Both the position numbers and the translations under genes were made by a program. Shown here in pieces: positions 1-11,823 of a stretch of DNA of 64,000 nucleotides (positions are counted from its first letter, which is position 1; each line of letters opens with the position of its first letter). Source of the DNA: Mastacembelus armatus. Lineage: Eukaryota; Chordata; Actinopteri; Synbranchiformes; Mastacembelidae. The notes under the pieces are model-generated. The model ran no database searches. It worked only from the letters and a program-made list of their open reading frames with translations, and was not told where the DNA came from. Location of the stretch: the NCBI RefSeq assembly GCF_900324485.2, contig NC_046640.1:18538217-18602216 (forward strand), written 5' to 3'.

Positions 1-49
1 AAACGAACATCTCAGCCGGCTACCCGCCAGCTCGGCGCGGGCGGGGGCG
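1..49. other. GC-rich sequence abutting the truncated RTE copy
   Basis: This short stretch is far richer in G and C than anything nearby. It replaces the 3' end that the RTE copy at 6.1-8.9 kb has at the same place. I recognise no gene or repeat in it. It may be a real junction or an assembly join at the edge. Confidence 0.4.
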
Positions 50-2946
50 CAGTGCCACTGTCTGTAAACCAGACAACATTGCTGGTCTCACCACTGTCTT
101 GTCCACCTTTCCTTTCATTCTTGCTGACACTCTTTTGTCACATATCACACCTGACACTTTCCTCCACCCGTTCCAACCTTCTTGCTAGATTCCGTCTAAC
201 CTCATCTGTCAGCCTGTCCATCACCACAGCAAACAAGAAGGGGCTCAAAGCCAATCCTTGGTGCAGTCCCACCTCCACCTTGAACTCCTCTGTCACCCCT
301 ACAGCGCACCTCACCATTGTCTTATAGCTCTCATACATGTCCTGCACCACTCGAACATACTTCTCTGCCACTCCAGACTTCCTCATACAAAACCACAGCT
401 CCTCTATCGGCACCGTCATACACTTTTTCTAAATCTACAAAGACACAATGCAGCTCCTTCTGGCCTTCTCTGTACTTCTCTACCAGCATTTTCAAAGCAA
501 TTATTGCATATGTGGTTCTCTTTCTTGGCATGAAACCATACTGCTGCTCACAAATGCTCACTTCTGACCTCAGCCTAGCCTCCACTACTCTTTCCCATAA
601 CTTCATTGTGTGACTCATCAGCTTTATTCCTCTGTAGTTTCCACAACTCTGCATGTTGTTCTTAAAGATGGGCACCAGTACACTTCTCCTCCATTCCTCA
701 GGCATCCTCTCATTCTCCAAGATCTTGTTAAGTAGCCCAGTCAAAAACTCTACTGCCACCTCTCCTAAACACTTCCGAAACTCCACAGGTATGTCATCAG
801 GACCAACTGCCTTTCCACTCTTCATCCTCTTCAACGCCTTCCTCACTCATCCTTACTGATCTTTGCTACTTCTTGCTCCACAACAGTCACCTCTTCTACT
901 CTGGGCTCTCTAACATTTTCCTCATTCATCAACTCTTCAAAGTATTCCTTCCATCTTTCCATCACACTTGTAGAACCTGTCAACACATTTCCATCTCTGT
1001 CCTTGATCACCCTAACCTGCTGCACAGCCTTCCCCATCTCCTGTCTCTCTGCCCTCGCCAACCTGTACCAACATATGTGTCCAACCTATCAGTACAAATC
1101 CTCATACGCCCTTTGTTTGCCTTTGCTACCTCTACCTTCACTTACGCTGCATCTCCCTGTACTCCTGTCTGTTTCTCTTCTGGCCTCTCAGGTCCCACTT
1201 CTTCTTAGCTAACCTTTTCCTCTTAACACACTCCTGAACTTTCTCATTCCACCACGAAGCCTCCTTATTTGCTTTCCTCTTTACAGATAACACACCAAGT
1301 ACCCTCCTACCTATCTCCTGATTGTATTCAGCGTGGAGCTGTCGAGTCATCCGGAAGAACCTCCTGACCTCCCAGAGCCTGTTTCAGCTCCTCCCTGAAA
1401 GCCACACAACACTCTTCCTTCTTCAACTTCCACCACTTGGTCCTCTGCTCTGCCCTTGTCCTCTTCATCTTCCTCACCACCAGAGTCATCCTACACACCA
1501 CCATCCTATGCTGTCTGGCTACACTCTCCCCAACCACTACTTTGCAGACACTGATCTCTTTCAGGTTGGAACGTCTGCACAAGATGTAATCAGCTTGTGT
1601 GCTCCTGCCTCCATTCTTACAGTGGGTGCGGAAAGTATTCAGACCCCTTTAAATCTCTGGGGAGACCTGAAAATGGCTGTCCACCAACGTTCACCATCCA
1701 ACCTGACAGAACTGGAGAGGATCTGCAAGAAAGAATGGCAGAGGATCCCCAAATCCAGGTGTGAAAAACTTGTTGCATCATTCCCAAGAAGACTCATGGC
1801 TCTACTAGCTCAAAAGGGTGCTTCTACTCAATACTGAGCATAGGGTCTGAATACCTATGACCATGTGATATTTCAGTTTTTTTTTTAAAATAAATTTTCA
1901 AAAATTTCTACATTTCTGTTTTTTTCTGTGAAGATGGGGTGCTGAGTGTACATTAATGAGAAATAAAATTAAAGTTTTTGATTTTGGCAAATGGCTGCAA
2001 TGTTACAAAGAGTGAAAAATTTAAAGGGGTCTGAATACTTTCCGGACCCACTGTATATGTCTCCATATGCTCCTCCCTTTTCTGGAAAAATGTGTTCTGG
2101 AAAAATGTGTTCACTACAGCCATTTCCATCCTTTTTGTGAAGTCTGCCACCATCTGTCCTTCTGCATTCCTGTCCTGCATACCAAACTTACCCATCACTT
2201 CCTCATCACCTCTGTTTCCTCACCAACATGTCCGTTAAAGTCTGCCACAATCACCACTCTCTCACCACTAGGGATACCCTGATTCAGCTCATCCATCTCC
2301 CTCCAGAATTTCTCTCCTGCTCGTCTAAACTCACATCCTACCTGTGGGGCATAACCATTGACAACATTCAATATCACACCTTCAACTTCCAGCTTCAGAC
2401 TCATCACCCTATCTGACACTCTCTTCACCTCCAGAACATTCCTAGCAAAATCCTCCTTCAGGATAACTCCTACTCCATTCTTCTTTCCATCCACACCATG
2501 ATAAAACAGCTTGAACCCTGCTCCTAATCTATAGGCCTTGCTACTTTCCACCTGGTCTCCTGAACACACAAGATATCCACCTTTCTTCTCTCCATCATAT
2601 CAGCCAACTCTCCAGTTTTCCGGACAAAGTTCCTACATTATAGTCCCTAATCATACCTACTTACCTGCCCTTCTCTTCTCTCTTTGCCTACAAACACGCC
2701 TTCCTCCTCTCCTTCTTCAACCAACAGTAGTCCAATTTCCACTGGCACCCTGTAGGTTAACAGCACCAGTGGCGGTCGTTGTTGATCCTGGTTGTGACCA
2801 ATCTGGTATGGAAGTTGTATTTGTGATTCGCATGTTTGATTTGGCTGAAATTTTACGTCAGATGCCCTTCCTGACACAACCCTCTGCACTTACCGGACTT
2901 GGGACTGGCACATGAAGACACTGGGTTGTGCCCCCCTGTGGTTGCA
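50..2946 (-). mobile_element. RTE-clade LINE copy A, 3'-truncated, broken
   Basis: A non-LTR retrotransposon related to the fish RTE group. Reading on the minus strand, an apurinic endonuclease domain lies at about 2.2-2.6 kb (VADFNGHVGEE) and reverse-transcriptase parts lie at about 0.14-0.85 kb (PDDIPVEF, GNYRGIKLMSHTMKLW). Several frameshifts and stops break it, so no long ORF survives. A Tc1-like element sits inside it at 1620-2053. The reverse-transcriptase block that should hold the catalytic [FY]ADD motif is absent: the sequence passes from the MDRLTDEVR part straight to the C-terminal part, as in the other copies in this window. The 5' end at 2946 is followed by TTTGACAGAAAATAGAT, the same flank as copy B, so A and B descend from one insertion by segmental duplication. 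The 3' end is lost at position 50. Confidence 0.85.
1620..2053 (+). mobile_element. Tc1-like DNA transposon, internally deleted
   Basis: A 434-bp element with terminal inverted repeats beginning CAGTGGGTGCGGAAAGTATT, flanked by TA on both sides. The empty site is seen in the RTE copy at about 8047. Codons at 1654-1837 encode the C-terminal end of a Tc1/mariner transposase (GDLKMAVHQRSPSNLTELER onward, ending QKGASTQY and a stop). The DNA-binding and most of the catalytic DDE region are missing, so it cannot move by itself. It is inserted in RTE copy A and absent from copies B and C, so it arrived after those copies separated. Confidence 0.88.
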
Positions 2947-2963
2947 TTTGACAGAAAATAGAT

Positions 2964-4008
2964 GATCTGTTGTTATTTGAATGTTACATCTGTAAAGTAA
3001 ATAAATGTATTCACATATAGAAAAGCAAAGTCACCACAGTGAAAATGTTAGTAAGTTCTGCAAAAGATGCCAAACAACAATCAGGATCCTAATGTGAATT
3101 AACACATCACAGATAAAAGCAGTGTCCTGATATTGTGACCAGCACTAATCTGAAATGTACACAGGAAACATTATATCAACACTTATTTATACTAAAGACA
3201 TTTTCTTGGTTAAATGTTACATGTTGCCTCACAGTAAGAAGGTTTGTGGGTTTGCAACCCGGCCTTTCTGTGTGGAGTTTGAATGGTCTCCTTGTGCTTG
3301 TGTGGGTTTTCTCCAGATACTCTGGTTTCCTCCCACAGTCCAAAACATGTATGTCAAGTTGATTGGTGACTCTAAATTGCCCGTAGGAGTGAGTGTGAGT
3401 GTGTGAGGTTTTTTGTCTTTGAGTGTCTCTATGTGACCCTGTGATGGACTGGTGACCTGTCCAGGGTGTACCCCTGCCTTTCACCCAAAGAGAGCTGGAT
3501 AGGCTCCAGCAGATCCCTGTAAACCTGGTTCAGGAATAAGCGGGTATAGAAAATGAATGAATGTTACATGTTGTTTACAATGTAAAGACCTTTAATATGA
3601 TGGATATGTGCATTTATGTCATTTTAAAATCATGAGCCATTTGAAGATTTTCAAAAACGTCAACTTTGATTGTTTTTACAAGCAAGTTTGTGTATGTGTG
3701 GTCTTAATGTCATATGTCAGATCAGTGGTCTGAAGGCTCCTAAACTGGTTACAAGTGAAATGGAAAGAAACTTTCTGAAGATGAAATTCTTGTTAGGCTC
3801 TAAGTTTTTAAAGTCAGTCTAATTTACTGTTTACTAATGTTCAGTGAGTTTACTGTCTGAGTAATTTAAATAATATTGATAAATTCAGGAACATATGAAA
3901 TCAACCAAGTGTTCCTGTTTACTCCAAAAGTAAACTGGTCTGAAATCATTAGTGGTCTGAGGGCTCCTCCTCTGGTGGCTTCATGTTACAGGTTTTTAGG
4001 CACTGAGG
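2964..4008. repeat. V-cluster flanking block with SINE
   Basis: A non-coding block downstream of V1 (V genes read leftward). Close relatives occur at about 8.94-9.76, 25.6-26.3 and 55.8-56.75 kb, so it is a duplicated unit rather than unique sequence. It contains a SINE at 3227-3559. Its right end is the conserved stretch (AGTGGTCTGAGGGCTCCTCC) that precedes every CACAATA-type RSS here. No gene seen. Confidence 0.7.
3227..3559 (+). repeat. 5'-truncated tRNA-derived SINE
   Basis: Starts CCTCACAGTAAGAAGG and runs through the typical fish SINE body (GTGTGGAGTTTGAATG, CTCCCACAGTCCAAAA) to a GAATGAATG tail. AATGTTACATGTTG flanks it at 3213-3226 and 3560-3573 as a target-site duplication. The A-box part present in the copy at 49.7 kb is missing. 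The related flank at about 25.86 kb lacks this insert. Confidence 0.8.
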
Positions 4009-4047
4009 GGTTTTTGTTCAGGTCTACTGATGGTTTGTGTTATTGTG

Positions 4048-4491
4048 GGTCTCTGGCACAGAAATAAACTGCTGTGTCCTCCGTCTTCAGACTGTTCATC
4101 TTTAGATAAAGTTTACTGCTGGAGTCATCTCTGGAGATGGTGAATCTACCCTGGACTGACTGGGAGTAATGGACAGATGTACTGCCAGTGTGTATAAAAG
4201 CAACCCACTCCAGAGCTTTTCCAGAAGCCTGTCTGACCCAGTTCTTAACATTGCTGCTGAATGTGAATCCAGATGCTGTACAGGTCAATGTGTGGGATTC
4301 TCCAGGCCTTTTAACCACTGGATCAGATTCTGTCAGTCTGACCATCAACACCTGTCAAGACAAACCAGAAAATAGTCAGTTGATGTAAGTTCGCACCTTC
4401 TTGAAAACAGATTGATTTCAAGCCTTGCAGATATTTTCTCACCTGCCCAGCAGATGGTTAAAAACAGCAGTCCTGTCCTATAGTCCATCAT
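4048..4491 (-). pseudogene. V1: VH pseudogene, family A-I
   Basis: Leader exon 4443-4491 ([17 protein letters not shown]) and V exon 4048-4351, with splice sites GT/AG intact. The V exon keeps LTCTAS, a [16 protein letters not shown]2 and YFCARD. The RSS lies at 4009-4047: nonamer ACAAAAACC, 23-bp spacer, heptamer CACAATA. A 2-bp deletion in FR1 (CAGACTGACAG where the relatives have CAGACTCTGACAG) shifts the frame and brings a stop within a few codons, so the spliced product is dead. The relic at 15.4 kb has the same deletion. An otherwise well-preserved segment, so inactivation may be recent. Confidence 0.88.
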
Positions 4492-4630
4492 GTTAAACTG
4501 TGTGTCCACTGTTCTCTGTCGTCCTCTCTGCAGTCAGATAAGTAGAGGTGGAAGACATCTGAGTTTTGCATTGACTCCTCCTCTCAGGAGAATATATTAT
4601 CACAATATTAGACTTTTTCACTGACAAATA

Positions 4631-5110
4631 CAGTGCATTCAGAAAGTATCTACATCCCTTCACTCTGTTCAATATTATTATGTTGCAGCCTGATGCTACA
4701 GTTGTTTCATTAATTTATTTTCTCATTATTCTGCACTCAGTATCACATAATGACACATTGAAAAAAGAAGTTAAGAAATGTCTGTAAATTCATTTTAATA
4801 AAAAACTAAAATATCCCATTTAGCCTTTGCAACAACACATTAAACATGAGCTCAGGCTCCACCCGTTTCTTCACCTTGATTGGAGTCCATCTGTGGTAAA
4901 TTAAATTGATTGGACATGATTTGGAAAAGCACACACCCGTCACATTAGACAATACATATCAGCACATTTCTAAAATTCTGTTTTCACTTGTACTTATGAG
5001 ATATTGAGTCTTTAATGAGGTTAATGAGGAAAATAAATATTGTAGTATCAGGCTGCACATAACAAAATTGAAAAAAGTGAAGTGGGTCTGAATATGAATT
5101 GAATGCACTG
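4631..5110 (+). mobile_element. Tc1-like MITE, copy 1
   Basis: A 480-bp non-autonomous element with ends ACAGTGCATTCAGAAAGTAT and its near-inverse GAATGCACTGT, flanked by TA. The interior keeps the 5' untranslated part of a Tc1 element (TTGATTGGAGTCCATCTGTG) but no transposase. It lies upstream of V1 between two V units. A second copy lies at the equivalent place at 42685-43169, so both descend from one insertion copied by segmental duplication. Confidence 0.85.
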
Positions 5111-5258
5111 TATGTTTAAAAACCACTTTTCTCTTTCTCAGTGAACTGGTCTGAAATCATTAGTGGTCTGAGGGCTCCTCCTCTGGTGGCTTCATGTTAC
5201 AGGTTTTCAGGCACTGAGGGGTTTTTGTTCAGGTCTACTGATGGTTTGTTTTATTGTG

Positions 5259-5697
5259 GTTGTCTGGCACAGTAATAAACTGCTGTGTCTTCAGACTCTT
5301 CATCTTTAGATAAAGTTTACTGCTGGAGTCATCTCTGGAGATAGTGAATCTACCCTGGACTGACTGGGAGTAATAGATGGGACTACTAGCTGTGCCTATA
5401 TATGCAACCCACTCCAATCCTTTTCCAGGAGCCTGTCTGACCTATGCCATTGAATAATCGCTGAATGTGAATCCAGAGGCTGTACAGGTCAATGTGTGGG
5501 ATTCTCCAGGCCTTTTAACCACTGGTCCAGATTCTGTCAGAGTCTGACCATCAACATCTGTCAAGACAAACCAGAAAATAGTCAGTTGATGTAAGTTTGC
5601 ACCTTCTTGAAAACAGATTGATTTCAAGCTTTGCAGATATTTTCTCACCTGCCCAGCAGATGGTTAAAAGCAGCAGTCCTGTCCTATAGTCCATCAT
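5259..5697 (-). pseudogene. V2: VH pseudogene, family A-I
   Basis: Leader exon 5649-5697 is intact. V exon 5259-5557; RSS 5220-5258 (CACAATA, 23-bp spacer, ACAAAAACC). Two lesions kill it. The invariant FR2 tryptophan codon is TAG (the sequence reads SMA[12 protein letters not shown]). About 7 bp are missing in FR3 just before the YYC region, which shifts the frame. The first codon of the V exon is also changed (GAT for GGT). CDR2 reads [10 protein letters not shown], close to V19 and V20, which are intact relatives. Confidence 0.9.
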
Positions 5698-6073
5698 GTT
5701 AAACTGTGTGTCCACTGTTCTCTGTCGTCCTCTCTGCAGTCAGATAAGTAGAGGTGGAAGACATCTGAGTTTTGCATTGATTCCTCCTCTCAGGAAGGAG
5801 TGAACCAGACTGGTCATCATCGACATTTCTTGTTTCAGTCAATATATAGTGAGAGTTGTGGTTTGAGCCTAATGAGTTTTCATTCAATCTGAATTTTAAA
5901 AATTTTGAATAGGCTTCAGAAAATTATTTCTGTGTGGTAAAATCTGATTTTTCTTCTAATATTGTGTGTAATGCTCAGAATATGAAACAGTTTTAGCTAC
6001 AAACAAAAACTTTACAGAACTCAAAGTTAAATATGTAAAGTTTTGTTCTTACTGCCCTGATACAAATTTTACC
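5698..6073 (-). promoter_or_regulatory. V2 promoter region and flank
   Basis: An octamer-like TTTTGCAT (ATGCAAAA on the coding strand, one mismatch to ATGCAAAT) lies at 5770-5777, about 75 bp before the V2 start codon. No TATA box is obvious, as in other family A segments. The rest is AT-rich flank shared with the region left of 25.6 kb. It ends at the RTE target-site duplication 6074-6090. Confidence 0.6.
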
Positions 6074-6090
6074 TTTGACAGTAAATAGAT

Positions 6091-8926
6091 CTTCTCCTTT
6101 CAGCTGCTCCTTTCAGGGGTCGCCCCAGCGAATCATCTGCCTCCATTTAACCCTATCCTCTGTATCCTCCTCACCCACACCAACTATCCTCCTGTGCTCC
6201 TTCACTACATCCAAGAACCTCCTCTTTGGTCTTCCTCTAGGCCTCCTCCTTCCTGGCAGCTCTAACCTCAGCATCCTTTTACCAACGTATTCACTGTCCC
6301 TCCTCTGAACATGTCCAAACCATCTCAATCTGGCTTCCCTGGCTTTTTCTCCAAAACATCTAACATGAGCTTTCCCTCTGATGTCCTCATTCCTGATCCT
6401 ATCCATCCTCGTCACTCCCAGAGAGAACCTCAACATTTTCAGCTCTGCTACCTCCAGCTCTGCCTCCTGTCTTTTTCTCAGTGCCACTGTCTGTAAACCA
6501 GACAACATTGCTGGTCTCACCACTGTCTTGTCCACCTTTCCTTTCATTCTTGCTGACACTCTTTTGTCACATATCACACCTGACACTTTCCTCCACCCGT
6601 TCCAACCTTCTTGCTAGATTCCTGTCTAACCTCATCTGTCAGCCTGTCCATCACCACAGCAAACAAGAAGGGGCTCAAAGCCAATCCTTGGTGCAGTCCC
6701 ACCTCCACCTTGAACTCCTCTGTCACCCCTACAGCGCACCTCACCATTGTCTTATAGCTCTCATACATGTCCTGCACCACTCGAACATACTTCTCTGCCA
6801 CTCCAGACTTCCTCATACAAAACCATAGCTCCTCTCTCAGCACCGTCATACACTTTTTCTAAATCTACAAAGACACAATGCAGCTCCTTCTGGCCTTCTC
6901 TGTACTTCTCCACCAGCATTTTCAAAGCAATTATTGCATATGTGGTTCTCTTTCTTGGCATGAAACCATACTGCTGCTCACAAATGCTCACTTCTGACCT
7001 CAGCCTAGCCTCCACTACTCTTTCCCATAACTTCATTGTGTGACTCATCAGCTTTATTCCTCTGTAGTTTCCACAACTCTGCATGTTGTTCTTAAAGATG
7101 GGCACCAGTACACTTCTCCTCCATTCCTCAGGCATCCTCTCATTCTCCAAGATCTTGTTAAGTAGCCCAGTCAAAAACTCTACTGCCACCTCTCCTAAAC
7201 ACTTCCGAAACTCCACAGGTATGTCATCAGGACCAACTGCCTTTCCACTCTTCATCCTCTTCAACGCCTTCCTCACTTCATCCCTACTGATCTTTGCTAC
7301 TTCTTGCTCCACAACAGTCACCTCTTCTACTCTGGGCTCTCTAACATTTTCCTCATTCATCAACTCTTCAAAGTATTCCTTCCATCTTTCCATCACACTT
7401 GTGGAACCTGTCAACACATTTCCATCTCTGTCCTTGATCACCCTAACCTGCTGCACATCCTTCCCATCTCTGTCTCTCTGCCTCGCCAACCTGTACCAAC
7501 ATATGTGTCCAACCTATCATACAAATCCTCATACGCCCTTTGTTTGGCCTTTGCTACCTCTACCTTCACTTTACGCTGCATCTCCCTGTACTCCTGTCTG
7601 TTCTCTTCTGTCCTCTCAGTGTCCCACTTCTTCTTAGCTAACCTTTTCCTCTTAACACACTCCTGAACTTTCTCATTCCACCACGAAGCCTCCTTTTTTG
7701 CTTTCCTCTTTCCAGATAACACACCAAGTACCCTCCTACCTATCTCCCTGATTGTATTCAGCTGTAGCTGTCGAGTCATCCGGAAGAACCTCCTGACCTC
7801 CCAGAGCCTGTTTCAGCTCCTCCCTGAAAGCCACACAACACTCTTCCTTCTTCAACTTCCACCACTTGGTCCTCTGCTCTGCCCTTGTCCTCTTCATCTT
7901 CCTCACCACCAGAGTCATCCTACACACCACCATCCTATGCTGTCTGGCTACACTCTCCCCAACCACTACTTTGCAGTCACTGATCTCTTTCAGGTTGGAA
8001 TGTCTGCACCAGATGTGATCAGCTTGTGTGCTCCTGCCTCCACTCTTATATGTCACCATATGCTCCTCCCTTTTCTGGAAGAATGTGTTCACTACAGCCA
8101 TTTCCATCCTTTTTGTGAAGTCTGCCACCATCTGTCCTTCTGCATTCCTGTCCTGCATACCAAACTTACCCATCACTTCCTCATCACCTCTGTTTCCCTC
8201 ACCAACATGTCCGTTGAAGTCTGCCACAATCACCACTCTCTCACCACTAGGGATACCCTGATTCAGCTCATCCATCTCCCTCCAGAATTTCTCCTTCTCT
8301 TCTAACTCACATCCTACCTGTGGGGCATAACCACTGACAACATTCAATATCACACCTTCAACTTCCAGCTTCAGACTCATCACCCTATCTGACACTCTCT
8401 TCAACTCCAGAACATTCCTAGCAAAATCCTCCTTCAGGATAACTCCTACTCCATTCCTCTTTCCATCCACACCATGATAAAACAGCTTGAACCCTGCTCC
8501 TAATCTATAGGCCTTGCTACCTTTCCACCTGGTCAACTGAACATACAAGATATCCACCTTTCTTCTCTCCATCATATCAACCAACTCTCTAGTTTTCCCT
8601 GACAAAGTCCCTACATTCAAAGTCCCTACTCCTTCACTACTGCCCTTCCTCTTCTCTCTTTGCCTACGAACACGCCTTCCTCCTCTCCTTCTTCGTCCAA
8701 CAGTAGTCCAATTTCACCTGGCACCCTGTAAGTTAACAGCACCAGTGGCGTTCGTTGTTAACCCGATCGATCCGGTATGGAAGTCATATTTGTTACTCGC
8801 ATGTTTGATTTGGCTGAAATTTTACGTCGGATGCCCTTCCTGACACAACCCTCTGCATTTACCTGGACTTGGGACTGGCACATGAAGACACTGGATTGTG
8901 CCCCCCTGTGGTTGCATTTGACAGAA
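6091..8926 (-). mobile_element. RTE-clade LINE copy B, broken
   Basis: A 2.84-kb insertion flanked by TTTGACAG(T/A)AAATAGAT at 6074-6090 and 8927-8943, so both ends are seen. The endonuclease part is open at 7736-8620 (294 codons, VADFNGHVGEGNRGDEEV). Part of the RT is open at 6761-7489 (242 codons, with PDDIPVEF and NYRGIKLMSHTMKLW) and a C-terminal piece at 6113-6586. Frameshifts separate them. The 3' end carries GGGGTCGCCCCAGCGAATC on the plus strand, the mark used to find RTE 3' fragments elsewhere. The segment with the catalytic RT aspartates is missing, as in copies A, C and D. Cannot make active enzyme. Confidence 0.9.
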
Positions 8927-8943
8927 AATAGATGATCTGTTGT

Positions 8944-9762
8944 TAATTGTATGTTACATTTGTAAAGTAAATAAATGTATTCACATATAGAAAAGCAAAG
9001 TCACCACAGTGAAAATGTTAGTAAGTTTTGCTAAAAGATGCCAAACAACAATCAGGATCCTAATGTGAATTAACACATCACAGATAAAAGCAGTTTCCTG
9101 ATATTGTGACCAGCACTAATCTGAAATGTACACAGGAAACATTATATCAACACTTATTTATACTAAAGACATTTTCTTGGTTAAATGTTACATGTTGCCT
9201 CACAGTGAGAAGGTTGTGGGTTTGCAACCCGGCCTTTCTGTGTGGAGTTTGAATGTTCTCCCTGTGCTTGTGTGGGATTTCTCCAGGTACGCTAGTTTCC
9301 TCCCCAGTCCAAAAACATGTATGTCAGGTTGATTGGTGACTCTAAATTGCCAGTGAGTGTGAGTGTGTGAGGTTGTTTGTCTCTATATGTGGCCCTATGA
9401 TGGACTGGTGACCTGTCCAGGGTGGACCCCTGCCTTCCTTTGTGTATGTGTGGTCTTAATGTCATATGTCAGATCAGTGGTCTGAAGGCTCCTAAACTGG
9501 TGAGAAATGAAATGGAAAGAAAACTTTCTGAAGATGAACTTCTTGTTAGGCTCTAAGTTTTTAAAGTCAGTGTAATTTACTGTTTACTAATGTTCAGTGA
9601 GTTTATTGTCTGAGTAATTAAAAAGATATTGATAAATTAAGGAACATATAAAATCTATCAACTGTTTCCTGTTTACTCCAAAAGTTAACTGGCCTGAAAT
9701 CATTAGTGGTCTGAGGGCTCCTCCTCTGGTGGCTTCATGTTACAGGTTTTCAGGCACTGAGG
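8944..9762. repeat. V-cluster flanking block with truncated SINE
   Basis: The same duplicated unit as 2964-4008, lying downstream of V3. It carries the same SINE insertion (9198 to about 9437), here cut short by a deletion that joins the SINE body directly to the TTGTGTATGTGTGGTC part of the flank. No gene seen. Confidence 0.7.
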
Positions 9763-9801
9763 GGTTTTTGTTCAGGTCTACTGATGGTTTGTGTTATTGT
9801 G

Positions 9802-10217
9802 GGTCTCTGGCACAGTAATACACAGCAGTGTCTTCAGGCTGCATGTTCTGTCTGTTCAGAGTCACTGTCTTGCTGGAAGAGTCTAAGTCAATACTGAACT
9901 TGTTCTTTAGTGAATCTTTGACAGTTGTGTCACTACTAATCCACTCCAGTCCTTTCCCTGCAGGCTGTCTGATCCAAGCTGTCCAGTAGCTGCTCACAGA
10001 ATAAGAGACCTGACAGGTGATGGTCAGACGTTGACCTGGCTGCACAGTCACAGAGGCTGGCTGTGTCAGCTGTTCACATTTCACACCTGGTAAAAATAAA
10101 AAATATATTATGACAAATTATCATTTTTATACTGTAAAAATGAACAGTTTTCTAAGTCAAATCTAGAGACTCACATGATCCAGCTGCCAACAGCAGCAGC
10201 AGAGCAACAGGAAACAT
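9802..10217 (-). CDS. ighv: V3: VH segment, family B
   Basis: Encodes an Ig heavy-chain variable domain segment, used after joining to D and J in B cells. Leader exon 10175-10217 (MFPVALLLLLAAGSC, last codon split by the intron); V exon 9802-10086 starting GVKCEQLTQP. Conserved marks: [38 protein letters not shown]2 is very short (SSDTTVKDS). RSS 9763-9801: ACAAAAACC, 23-bp spacer, heptamer CACAATA, two mismatches from the consensus CACAGTG. No stop or frameshift, so probably functional. TATAAAAA at 10268-10275 and an octamer-like ATGCAAAC at 10296-10303 (coding strand) form a plausible B-cell promoter. Confidence 0.93.
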
Positions 10218-11335
10218 GTTTTCTATTGAAAGTGATGTGTGAACTACTCTGACAGTCTTACTGGAGGTTTTTATAGGTATGAGGAAGGTCACTGAGTTTG
10301 CATAGAATCAGACTCATAAGAGCTACAGTGTTGGTGTGATCAGATCTAATAATAGTTGGTTCATTGTTCAGTGAAAACATGGCTGGAAATCAGCTCTGCC
10401 TTAGATATGAATGTTTCATTTCATTGCACATTTAACTGTAACATGTTGAAAAGGTCCCAGCATTTACTTCAACTGTTCCTGAAAACTATTAATTCCTAAA
10501 TTACTGTAATTACTTTTTAAAAACTTAAATACATCCTACTGTAATTAAAAACAATAAATATCATTACTACTTCAATGTTAATATTAACATGACTCCTGGA
10601 TTATTGAAGGCATATTAAAATCAACACTAGAATAACAATGATGGTGAACAGCAATGGAAACAGGTTTAATCTTATCAGCACTGAATTTTCCAATTGCTGT
10701 TTTTTTTTTTAAGCAGAGAGAGCTCACTTATTCTTAACCTATATTTATCTGTTTAGACAGGATCATATGAACAGTTTAAAATATTTTTTTTGCAAAAATA
10801 TATAAATATTTAGCTTAGTGAAGATTTAAGTGAAGATTAAAGAATCTAGAGGAAGAAACGTGTTTCAGCCCATAGAGAGTTAACGTTCATTCAGATATAA
10901 ATTACTTTATTGTCTTGTTATTCCATATTCTTTAAATTCATTGCAGTTGTCTTCTCTGAAAGATATACATGAAACTGTCGTGTGTGATTTACTCATTTAG
11001 CCATTTATTCTATATTTATTATATATTTAATGTAGGTCAGTAATGAGAAGAGACAGCAGGCTCCCTGAAGTCTTCATAACAGCAGGATTAGTTGTTTCAT
11101 TCATCTTTGATCAAAGTCTCACAAGAACCAAAATGCACAGGAGCTTTTGGTAACACTGGTATAAAACAAGTACATTCTTGTCTTAGCCTTAATACACTGA
11201 AGTAATTATTGTAAAACTACATTATAGGTGTCTTTGTGTTTTTAAGCACCATCTTTGATCTGGGACAAGAAAAAAATAAAATAATATATTATCATAATTT
11301 CTAGGGCCCATCAGGCTACTGAGTAGGCTACTGTA
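10218..11335. other. V3 promoter, then non-coding flank
   Basis: After the V3 promoter elements the sequence is AT-rich and holds no gene I can support. The part from about 11.04 kb (AGACAGCAGGCTCCCTGAAG onward) recurs before other A-II RSSs at about 20.5 and 45.7 kb, so it is duplicated flank of V4. Confidence 0.55.
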
Positions 11336-11374
11336 GGTTTTTGTACAGCTGCTGAACCAACTCCAGTCACTGTG

Positions 11375-11823
11375 ACTCTCGAGCACAATAATAAACAGCA
11401 GAATCTTCAGTTTTCAGACTGTTCATCTGCAGATACAGCTGCTGTCTGTTGTCGTCTCTGGAGATGGTAAACCGGCCTTGGACTGACTGAGAGTAGTATT
11501 TGCTGCTACCACCACCATTGCTAATGGCTGCAACCCACTCCAGTCCTTTTCCAGGAGCCTGTCTGGCCCATGCCATATAATAGCTGCTGAATGTGAATCC
11601 AGAGGCTGTACAGGTCAGTGTGTGGGATTCTCCAGGCCTTTTAACCACTGGTTCAGATTGTGTCAGAATCTGACCATCAACACCTGTCAAGACAAACCAG
11701 AAAATAGTCAGTTGATGTAAGTTTGCACCTTCTTGAAAACAGATTGATTTCAAGCTTTGCAGATAATTTCTCACCTGCCCAGCAGATGGTTAAAAGCAGC
11801 AGTCCTGTCCTATAGTCCATCAT
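11375..11823 (-). CDS. ighv: V4: VH segment, family A-II
   Basis: Leader exon 11775-11823 ([17 protein letters not shown]); V exon 11375-11683 ([20 protein letters not shown] at its start). FR marks: [52 protein letters not shown]2 [12 protein letters not shown] is glycine-rich. RSS 11336-11374 is canonical: ACAAAAACC, 23-bp spacer, CACAGTG. An octamer-like ATGCAAAA lies at 11896-11903 on the coding strand. No lesion found; likely functional. FR2 has WARQ where most relatives have WVRQ. Confidence 0.93.

Noticed and set aside
653-1212. Plus-strand ORFs opposite the RTE copies, such as those with MLFLKMGTSTLLLHSSG
   Set aside because: They are mirror frames of the minus-strand endonuclease/RT gene and recur in each copy.
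1322-1837. A 171-codon plus-strand ORF
   Set aside because: It is antisense RTE sequence fused by chance to the Tc1 transposase tail. Only the part from about 1654 has coding origin.
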